Source of the DNA: CAZBLP01 sp964492825
Lineage (GTDB): Bacteria; DYJV01
NCBI GenBank assembly: GCA_964492825.1
Contig: CAZBLP010000026.1
Location: forward strand, 1 to 29,482
Direction of reading: 5' to 3'
Length of the DNA: 29,482 nt
The translations under genes were made by a program, and so were the position numbers. The notes beneath the pieces were generated by a model. It saw only the letters and a list, made by a program, of their open reading frames with translations, searched no databases and was not told where the DNA came from. Every line of letters starts with the position of its first letter. The stretch's first letter is position 1. This document shows positions 24,686-29,482 of the stretch, one piece after another.

Positions 24686-24693
24686 GGAGTTTT

Positions 24694-26271
24694 TTAAATT
24701 TTAAAAGCTGATTCTATTCCAGCATATTTTTTTCTAAGTTTCGGCTTTTCTATTTTTCCGGTAGGATTCCTTGGGACATCGTCAAAAAATATTTTTTTAG
24801 GTTGTTTGTATCTTGGAAGTTTTTTGCAAAATTCTAATATATCATCCTCTGTTAAAGCCCTGTTTGGTTTTAATTTTATTATTGCAATGGAAATTTCACC
24901 TAATCGTTCATCAGGTACTCCAATAACAGCTGCGTCCTGAATATCAGGATGGTCTTGGAGAAAATCTTCTATTTCAACGGGAAATATATTTTCGCCGCCT
25001 GTAATTATTACATCTTTTTTTCTGTCTACCAAATATATAAAACCGTCTTCATCAATTTTTGCCATGTCTCCGGTATATAACCATCCATTTTTTAAAGTAT
25101 TTTCAGTGGCTTCCGGATTTTTATAGTATTCTTTCATAACCCCAGGACCTTTAACTATTAACTCGCCAACTGCACCTTTTTCAACTTGGTTGCCTTCAGT
25201 ATCCACAATCATATATTCCCAATCAAATCCGGGAATGCCTATGGCGCCTACTTTGTGTATATTCTCAATGCCAAGGTGAACACATCCCGGTCCGGTAGAT
25301 TCACTTAATCCATAGTTGGTATCATATTTGTGGTTAGGAAAAACCTTCAGCCAATCTCTGACTAAACTTGGCGGAACAGGTTGAGCTCCAATATGCATTA
25401 GCCTCCATTTGGAAACATCATAATCTTCCAATTTAATATCGCCTATTTCAATTGCAGTGAGAATATCCTGAGCCCATGGTACAAGTAACCAGACAATTGT
25501 TCCTCCTTCTTCTGAAACTGCTTCAAGAATCCATTTGGGGTTAACACCTTTTAATATAACAGCTTTTGCGCCTACAATAAAATTACCGAACCAGTGCATT
25601 TTTGCACCAGTGTGATATAGAGGAGGGATAAGTATAAAATTATCTTCATGAGTTTGAAGGTGATGCCTATTTTCTACAATGCAGGCACTTTCCAAATTCC
25701 TATGAGTGAGTAAAATAGGCTTGGGTTGTCCGGTAGTGCCGGAAGTAAAATATAATCCAGCTTCGTCAGTTAGGTTTAATTCAATATTTGGGGGGGTTGT
25801 AGAACAGTTTTTTATTAGGTCTTTGTAATCTTCTGCAAAAGAAGGGCAGGGCGTTTTGCCATCAGATACATAAATATATTTTTCTATGAATTTATCAAGA
25901 TTTTCCTTTGCAGATTCAATTCTCTCTATAAACTCGGGACCGAAAAACAAGATTTTTCCTTCGGAAATTTCCGTGCAATATTCAATATCTTTAGAAGTAA
26001 ATCTGAAATTTAAAGGGACCACCCATGCTCCTGTTCTTAAAATGCCAAAATAAAGCGGCAACCATTCAAGACAATTAACAAGAAGATGTATAATTTTATC
26101 GCCTTTTTTTATTCCGTAATCTATCAAGAAGTTAGCTACTTTATTAGATTCATCATCAAATTCTTTCCACGTAATTTCTCTTCTGATATTGTCAGTAGGA
26201 ATTCTTTCTATTAATGCTGTTTCATCTTTGTACATACGGGCATTTCTTGCAAGGATTTCTGTAATAATCAT
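24694..26271 (-). CDS. AMP-forming acyl-CoA synthetase (long-chain fatty acid-CoA ligase type)
   Basis: Activates a carboxylic acid, probably a fatty acid, to acyl-CoA through an acyl-adenylate. The 525-aa protein belongs to the ANL superfamily: P-loop TSGTTGQPK (176-184), GLSESTG, the TGD and DRKKDVIITGGENI region (hinge aspartate and Arg) and the C-terminal PTGKIEK with catalytic K506. No signal or membrane anchor. The exact chain length cannot be read from the sequence. Excellent AAGGAGGT ribosome-binding site five bases before the ATG. A perfect palindrome (26288-26308) lies just upstream, a good place for a repressor. Same strand as the tetraheme cytochrome (51 bp upstream) and the methyltransferase (41 bp downstream). 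Confidence 0.93.
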   Translation of the reverse strand: MIITEILARNARMYKDETALIERIPTDNIRREITWKEFDDESNKVANFLIDYGIKKGDKIIHLLVNCLEWLPLYFGILRTGAWVVPLNFRFTSKDIEYCTEISEGKILFFGPEFIERIESAKENLDKFIEKYIYVSDGKTPCPSFAEDYKDLIKNCSTTPPNIELNLTDEAGLYFTSGTTGQPKPILLTHRNLESACIVENRHHLQTHEDNFILIPPLYHTGAKMHWFGNFIVGAKAVILKGVNPKWILEAVSEEGGTIVWLLVPWAQDILTAIEIGDIKLEDYDVSKWRLMHIGAQPVPPSLVRDWLKVFPNHKYDTNYGLSESTGPGCVHLGIENIHKVGAIGIPGFDWEYMIVDTEGNQVEKGAVGELIVKGPGVMKEYYKNPEATENTLKNGWLYTGDMAKIDEDGFIYLVDRKKDVIITGGENIFPVEIEDFLQDHPDIQDAAVIGVPDERLGEISIAIIKLKPNRALTEDDILEFCKKLPRYKQPKKIFFDDVPRNPTGKIEKPKLRKKYAGIESAFKI

Positions 26272-26287
26272 AATTTACCTCCTTTAA

Positions 26288-26308
26288 TTTTGCATTATTA
26301 ATGCAAAA
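26288..26308. promoter_or_regulatory. 21-bp palindrome before the acyl-CoA synthetase gene, candidate operator
   Basis: TTTTGCATT-ATT-AATGCAAAA, perfect 9-base arms with a 3-base centre. It ends directly before the AAGGAGG site of the acyl-CoA synthetase, and a TATATA/TATATT possible -10 sits just upstream of it on the minus strand. This is the usual place for a repressor such as a TetR-family fatty-acid regulator. No T-run follows on either strand, which argues against a terminator. The regulator is not identifiable from this window. Confidence 0.45.
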
Positions 26309-26322
26309 TATATACCTAAAAA

Positions 26323-26637
26323 TTATTTGATTACACTTAATTTATCATGGCATTCTATGCATTCCACAATTTTATCGTGATTATTATCATTAGGCAATGA
26401 ATCATGACAATCAAAGCAGTCTGAGCCACATGATGTTTCAGAACTTTTATCTTTTAGAAACGAGTCTTCCCCGCATCCATTTCCATGACATTCTATGCAC
26501 GATTTAATGATTTTATGTTGTTTAGGTTGTTCTAAATTTAATTTCTCATGACATTTAAGGCATGAGCCGCTACATGCAAAAATATATTGGACAGATAATA
26601 GCAGAAAACAGCAAACAAAAATCAAATTTCGCTTCAT
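26323..26637 (-). CDS. Small tetraheme c-type cytochrome
   Basis: A 104-aa exported multihaem protein. After a signal peptide (KRNLIFVCCFLLLSVQYIFA) there are four CxxCH haem-binding motifs: CLKCH (26-30), CIECH (47-51), CFDCH (74-78) and CIECH (93-97). Free histidines H41 and H87 can act as distal ligands. Cys22, directly after the hydrophobic stretch (IFAC), could be a lipobox cysteine and anchor the protein in a membrane; the match is imperfect. Extra cysteines C55 and C70 are unusual for such a small cytochrome. Electron transfer in the periplasm is the expected role. The haem would be attached by a Ccs system, and a ccsA homologue is in this window. AAGGGGG ribosome-binding site; a palindrome (26660-26674) precedes it. 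Confidence 0.9.
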   Translation of the reverse strand: MKRNLIFVCCFLLLSVQYIFACSGSCLKCHEKLNLEQPKQHKIIKSCIECHGNGCGEDSFLKDKSSETSCGSDCFDCHDSLPNDNNHDKIVECIECHDKLSVIK

Positions 26638-26659
26638 TTTTTTCGCCCCCTTTAAACTA

Positions 26660-26674
26660 CAAATTCAGAATTTG
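26660..26674. promoter_or_regulatory. 15-bp palindrome upstream of the tetraheme cytochrome, candidate operator
   Basis: CAAATTC-A-GAATTTG, perfect 7-base arms, 23 bases before the cytochrome start and downstream of a TATATT-like -10 on the minus strand (about 26677-26682). It does not match FNR (TTGAT-N4-ATCAA) or Fur consensus sites. It is short enough in AT-rich DNA to be chance. Confidence 0.3.
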
Positions 26675-26708
26675 AATATAGGAATATGAAAAAATAAATG
26701 CAGGTCTT

Positions 26709-27149
26709 TTATACATCCACCCCTAAGACTTCAATATTATTTTCAATTAAAAGAGCTGTTGTTACTCCAACACCTTTAGTTAAAATACCTTCTACATAGA
26801 TATTGTTAACACCACAAGAAGGACTTTTGTCTTGAAAATAAGCTAATTTAATACCAAATTTTTTCACAAAATAAAGGACCTCTTTTGCTCCTTTTATAAA
26901 ATTTTTTGTAACATCTTTACCTGTTTTTGTAATAACCCGAGATTTATTGTTAATAACATAAAAACCATCTCCGTTTTCTATTTCTGCTTTTTCTCTCGGG
27001 GTAGTAAGTCCCCCTAACTGTTCGGGACAAATCGGAATTAAAATATGTTTTTTTAAATATACATCAAGATAATTGCAAAGTCTGTTTTTAGCATTGTAAC
27101 GGCAATTTAATCCCATTAAACAGGCACTGATTATAGCACAATTTTTCAT
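26709..27149 (-). CDS. DUF523 / TudS-like thiouracil desulfidase family protein
   Basis: A 146-aa protein (from ATG 27149) of the DUF523 family, to which the [4Fe-4S] enzyme TudS (4-thiouracil desulfidase) belongs. Conserved signatures: ISACLMGLNCRYNAKNR near the N-terminus with two cysteines, PICPEQLGGLTTPREKAEI, and DKSPSCGV with the third cluster-type cysteine. Removal of sulfur from thiolated uracil is the likely chemistry but not certain for this member. Three in-frame ATGs (27170, 27155, 27149) are possible; none has a Shine-Dalgarno. A TTGATT/18/TATATA promoter ends just before 27155, so a leaderless mRNA starting at 27155 or 27149 is plausible; 27149 gives the usual family N-terminus. 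It may head a unit with the tetraheme cytochrome, 71 bp downstream. Confidence 0.82.
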   Translation of the reverse strand: MKNCAIISACLMGLNCRYNAKNRLCNYLDVYLKKHILIPICPEQLGGLTTPREKAEIENGDGFYVINNKSRVITKTGKDVTKNFIKGAKEVLYFVKKFGIKLAYFQDKSPSCGVNNIYVEGILTKGVGVTTALLIENNIEVLGVDV

Positions 27150-27207
27150 TAACATAATGTTATATAGCATAAACTTTTGTGTAAAATCAATCTTAACTTT
27201 TTTTAAC

Positions 27208-27235
27208 TTGACTAAAGTAGATTTATCATTATTTT
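27208..27235 (+). promoter_or_regulatory. Probable promoter of the HtrA/DegP gene
   Basis: TTGACT (27208-27213), a 16-base spacer and TATTTT (27230-27235) on the plus strand, 45 bases before the ATG. The 13 bases TAACTTGACTAAA here (27204-27216) are identical to 20002-20014 at the right end of the inverted-repeat element. The -10 is only a 4/6 match. Confidence 0.4.
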
Positions 27236-27280
27236 AAATCAGAAGTTTTGAAGTTTTAATTACAAAAAAGGAGAAGAAAA

Positions 27281-28684
27281 ATGGTTAAAAGAGTAGTTGC
27301 TATTCTAATTGTACTAATGTTTTCTATTCAATGCTATGGCTTTGGTTTTGGCTCCCAAGGTAATAAGCTGCCAAATTTTGTTGATATTGCAAAACAGGTG
27401 AAACCAGCTGTGGTTAATATTAATACAACAAAAATAATTAAAAGAAAATTTTATAATCCTTTTCATAATTTCCAATCGCCGTTTGGTGAAAATGATCCGT
27501 TTTCTGAATTTTTTAACAAGTTTTTTGGTAAGCAATACACAAAAAAATATAAACAGAAGAGTTTGGGCTCAGGATTTATTATTTCAAAAGATGGCTATAT
27601 TCTCACAAATAATCATGTTGTTGCTAATGCAGATGAAATAAATGTAACATTGTCCAATAATCATACTTACAAGGCTAAAATTATAGGTACTGATCCTAAA
27701 ACAGATATTGCTTTAATAAAAATAGAACCAAAAGGAGATGACCTTACAGTTGTAAAATTAGGAGATTCAGATAAATTGGAAGTTGGAGAATGGGTACTTG
27801 CAATTGGTAATCCATTTGGTTTTTCAAGAACTGTTACTGCAGGAATAGTAAGTGCAAAAGGAAGAGTTATCGGTGAAGGCCCGTATGATTCCTTTATACA
27901 AACAGATGCAGCGATTAATCCTGGCAATAGCGGAGGGCCCCTTGTTAATTTAAAAGGAGAAGTCGTCGGTATAAATACTGCTATTATTGCTGCTGCCCAA
28001 GGAATCGGTTTTGCTATTCCTATTAATATGGCCAAAACAATAGTTCCTCAACTTAAAAAGAATGGCAAAGTTATAAGAGGCTGGTTAGGTGTTTATATTC
28101 AAAAGGTAAATAAAGATCTTGCAGATTATTTTGGAATGAAAGAACCTTATGGTGCTCTTGTATCACAGGTGGTGAAAGGTGGTCCAGCAGATAAAGCAGG
28201 TATTAAACGAGGTGATATCATTATTGAATATAATGGGAAAAAAGTTAAAGATATTAATGAGCTTCCAAAATTTGTTGCTTCTACTTCTGTTGGAGATGAA
28301 GTGAATGTTGTTGTTTTGAGGGAGCATAGTAAAAAAACTTTAACAGTTAAAATAGGAAAATTGGAAGAAGGAAATAATGAAAAGGAACTTGCAAAAGAAA
28401 AAGTGGATAAATTAGGTTTAACTGTTACTACTATTACTCCTGAAATTATGAAAAGATACAGTCTTGATGATAATAATGGAGTACTTGTTGTTAATGTAAA
28501 ACCTGACAGTATTGCAGATAAAGCAGGTATTCAAGAAGGTGATATTATTAAATCAATGGAATATCAAATTGTTAAAAATATTGATGATTACGAAAAAATT
28601 TTACGAAATTTCAAAAAAGATAAAATGTTAATTGATATTAAAAGAGGTAAAAGCAGAATTTTCTTTGTATTGAAATTGAAATAA
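27281..28684 (+). CDS. degP: HtrA/DegP-type periplasmic serine protease with two PDZ domains
   Basis: Envelope quality-control protease and chaperone. The 467-aa protein has a signal peptide (VKRVVAILIVLMFSIQCYG, cleavage near 20), a trypsin-like domain with the catalytic triad H112 (TNNHVV), D142 (KTDIAL) and S217 (NPGNSGGP), and two PDZ domains (about 258-350 and 372-465). A Gly/Phe-rich linker (FHNFQSPFGENDPFSEFF) between the N-terminus and the protease domain matches the Q-linker of this family. DegP, DegQ and MucD cannot be told apart by eye; the two PDZ domains fit all three. AAGGAG ribosome site seven bases before the ATG, and an intrinsic terminator right after the stop, so it is monocistronic. 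The plain sigma-70-like promoter shows no obvious heat-shock (sigma-32) signature. Confidence 0.95.
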   Translation: MVKRVVAILIVLMFSIQCYGFGFGSQGNKLPNFVDIAKQVKPAVVNINTTKIIKRKFYNPFHNFQSPFGENDPFSEFFNKFFGKQYTKKYKQKSLGSGFIISKDGYILTNNHVVANADEINVTLSNNHTYKAKIIGTDPKTDIALIKIEPKGDDLTVVKLGDSDKLEVGEWVLAIGNPFGFSRTVTAGIVSAKGRVIGEGPYDSFIQTDAAINPGNSGGPLVNLKGEVVGINTAIIAAAQGIGFAIPINMAKTIVPQLKKNGKVIRGWLGVYIQKVNKDLADYFGMKEPYGALVSQVVKGGPADKAGIKRGDIIIEYNGKKVKDINELPKFVASTSVGDEVNVVVLREHSKKTLTVKIGKLEEGNNEKELAKEKVDKLGLTVTTITPEIMKRYSLDDNNGVLVVNVKPDSIADKAGIQEGDIIKSMEYQIVKNIDDYEKILRNFKKDKMLIDIKRGKSRIFFVLKLK

Positions 28685-28686
28685 AG

Positions 28687-28713
28687 AAAGCCCGGGATAT
28701 ATCTCGGGCTTTT
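28687..28713 (+). terminator. Intrinsic terminator of the HtrA/DegP gene
   Basis: Hairpin with an 11-bp stem (AAAGCCCGGGA / TCTCGGGCTTT, one G-U pair) and a TATA loop, ending in TTTT, three bases after the TAA stop. This is the clearest terminator in the window. Confidence 0.85.
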
Positions 28714-28787
28714 AAAAAAAATGAAAAAGATCTATAGTTTTTCTCTTCCCATTCCTAAAATTAAATCTACTAAATTTTGATTAAAAT

Positions 28788-28814
28788 TTGACAATAAAAT
28801 TTTTTTTGTATAAT
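28788..28814 (+). promoter_or_regulatory. Promoter of the HIT gene, placed for a leaderless mRNA
   Basis: Perfect TTGACA (28788-28793) and perfect TATAAT (28809-28814) with a short 15-base spacer. Only nine bases separate the -10 from the ATG at 28824, where no Shine-Dalgarno exists, so transcription should begin at or within a few bases of the start codon. Confidence 0.6.
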
Positions 28815-28823
28815 AATAGAATT

Positions 28824-29312
28824 ATGGATAATTTATGGGCTCCTTGGAGAATTGACTATATTTTGTCGGAAAAAGAAAAAGGTTGCATTTTTTGTAATAA
28901 ACCTAAGGAAAATAAAGATTTAGATAATCTCATTCTGTATAGGGGTAAAAAGTCCTTTGTAATTATGAACAGATATCCCTATAATAGCGGACATCTTATG
29001 GTTGTGCCTTTCAGACATATTATGCATTTTGAAAAGCTTGAAGATAAAGAGCTTTTGGAAATCAATAAGTTGTTGAAATTTTCTATTTCAATTTTAAAAA
29101 AACAGATGAATCCAGAGGGATTTAATATTGGACTCAATCTTGGTAAACCTGCAGGAGCAGGTATTGATGAACATTTGCATTTTCACATTGTCCCAAGATG
29201 GACAGGAGATACGAATTTTATGCCTGTTTTTTCAGATACCAGAATTGTTCCCCAGCTTATTAAAGATACTTATATGAACCTAAAAGAGGATTTTGAGGAA
29301 ATAAAGCTATGA
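28824..29312 (+). CDS. HIT-family nucleotide hydrolase
   Basis: Histidine-triad protein of 162 aa, likely acting on dinucleoside polyphosphates or nucleotidyl adducts. The N-terminus MDNLWAPWRIDYI is the typical start of this subfamily (LWAPWR), which sets the ATG at 28824 rather than the TTG 36 bases earlier, which lies in the promoter. CxxC (C21, C24) may bind zinc. The catalytic triad is HLHFHIVPRW (H117, H119, H121), followed by GDTNFMPV as in Ap4A-hydrolase/phosphorylase-like relatives. No ribosome-binding site. Its TGA stop overlaps the next ATG (ATGA), coupling it to the LapA-like gene. Confidence 0.93.
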   Translation: MDNLWAPWRIDYILSEKEKGCIFCNKPKENKDLDNLILYRGKKSFVIMNRYPYNSGHLMVVPFRHIMHFEKLEDKELLEINKLLKFSISILKKQMNPEGFNIGLNLGKPAGAGIDEHLHFHIVPRWTGDTNFMPVFSDTRIVPQLIKDTYMNLKEDFEEIKL

Positions 29313-29482
29313 TTTATATTAAAATATTCTTTTATTTAATATTAATTCTTCTTTTTGCGGTTTTTACATTCCAGAATCTTGCAACTTTAACATACAATCT
29401 GCATATTAATTTTTTTTCTCAAAAAAATATAACTATTCCACTATACTATTTATTAATTATTTGGATTTTAATACTATTTTTA
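29309..29482 (+). CDS. LapA-like (DUF1049) small membrane protein, partial
   Basis: Reading frame open from ATG 29309 to the end of the window (58 codons, 3' end missing). It starts inside the HIT gene (ATGA overlap) with GAGG ten bases upstream. The first residues (M-I-Y-I-K-I-F-F-Y) lead into a hydrophobic segment ending FTFQNLATLTYNLHINFF, then a second hydrophobic segment from PLYYLLIIWILI. The pattern of two spans with a conserved Q-N between them is that of LapA/DUF1049 inner-membrane proteins, which in E. coli work with LapB on LPS assembly control. The call rests on this pattern only, because the C-terminus is outside the window. Confidence 0.6.
   Translation, partial: MIYIKIFFYLILILLFAVFTFQNLATLTYNLHINFFSQKNITIPLYYLLIIWILILFL

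Noticed and set aside
27667..28035. 122-codon minus-strand open frame inside the HtrA gene
   Set aside because: Antisense shadow of the protease domain including the catalytic serine motif; no supporting signals.
1..29482. Low GC as a sign of foreign DNA
   Set aside because: The whole window, including core genes such as hisS, hemA and hom, shares the same AT-rich composition, so it is the host's own bias.
1..29482. tRNA genes, CRISPR arrays, IS transposases or phage genes
   Set aside because: No cloverleaf, regularly spaced repeats or transposase/integrase-like frame could be seen by eye on either strand.

Overview
The window is very AT-rich (poly-A/T throughout, with AAA/ATT/TTT codons dominating) and almost fully coding. 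It looks like an ordinary chromosomal segment of a Gram-negative, cytochrome-producing, possibly thermophilic bacterium. Kdo-kinase-like and secreted proteins argue for an outer membrane. A CcsA-type cytochrome c assembly protein and a small tetraheme cytochrome argue for c-type respiration. A TtuA-type tRNA thiolase with all its metal-binding cysteines hints at warm growth. A CobA-HemD fusion beside hemC, hemA and ccsA, together with the low GC, would suit the Deferribacterota, but that placement is inference from memory, not a search. No tRNA or rRNA gene, CRISPR array, IS transposase or phage gene was seen.

Layout. (1) 64-3119, minus strand: a small coiled-coil protein, ttuA-like, truA, hisS (translation and tRNA modification), with a promoter at about 3143. 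(2) 3241-6135, plus strand: an APC-type permease fused to a PTS EIIA-like domain, then an RNase Z-like metallo-beta-lactamase protein. (3) 6154-9004: a plus-strand Kdo/LPS-kinase-like gene is wedged between two minus-strand genes (transketolase and a DUF4911 protein) and overlaps both. (4) 9011-19792, minus strand, a long co-directional block: a giant secreted protein, a PP-loop thiolase with an RNA-binding tail, a Met8/CysG-N-like protein, ccsA, hemA, hemC, cobA-hemD, a LOG-family hydrolase, then transketolase. This covers tetrapyrrole synthesis from Glu-tRNA toward uroporphyrinogen III and precorrin-2, plus haem attachment to cytochromes. (5) 19793-20041: a divergent intergenic region holding a 160-bp inverted-repeat element. 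(6) 20042-21097, plus strand: a DUF362 ferredoxin protein. (7) 21086-23841, minus strand: a Dsb-like thioredoxin-fold protein, homoserine dehydrogenase and an FxLYD-like secreted protein. (8) 23975-27149, minus strand: a DUF523/TudS-like protein, tetraheme cytochrome, acyl-CoA synthetase and methyltransferase. (9) 27281-29482, plus strand: HtrA/DegP protease with a clear terminator, a HIT protein with a promoter placed for a leaderless mRNA, and the start of a LapA-like membrane protein.

Most internal genes have strong Shine-Dalgarno sites and gaps of less than 25 bp or stop/start overlaps, so they are probably translated from polycistronic mRNAs. In contrast, several first genes (APC permease, DUF362, HIT, DUF523) have no Shine-Dalgarno site, and promoter-like hexamers lie directly before their start codons. 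TTG or GTG starts are inferred for ttuA-like (TTG), hemC (TTG), hom (GTG) and the Met8-like gene (GTG). No gene-free stretch exceeds 300 bases; the longest is 19793-20041.

The points most worth a second look are the interleaved tkt/kinase/DUF4911 arrangement, the inverted-repeat element whose ends carry outward TTGACT boxes, the leaderless pattern, the permease-EIIA fusion, the hairpin that would mask the methyltransferase ribosome-binding site, and the giant secreted protein heading the haem block. I saw no convincing wholly new multi-gene system.
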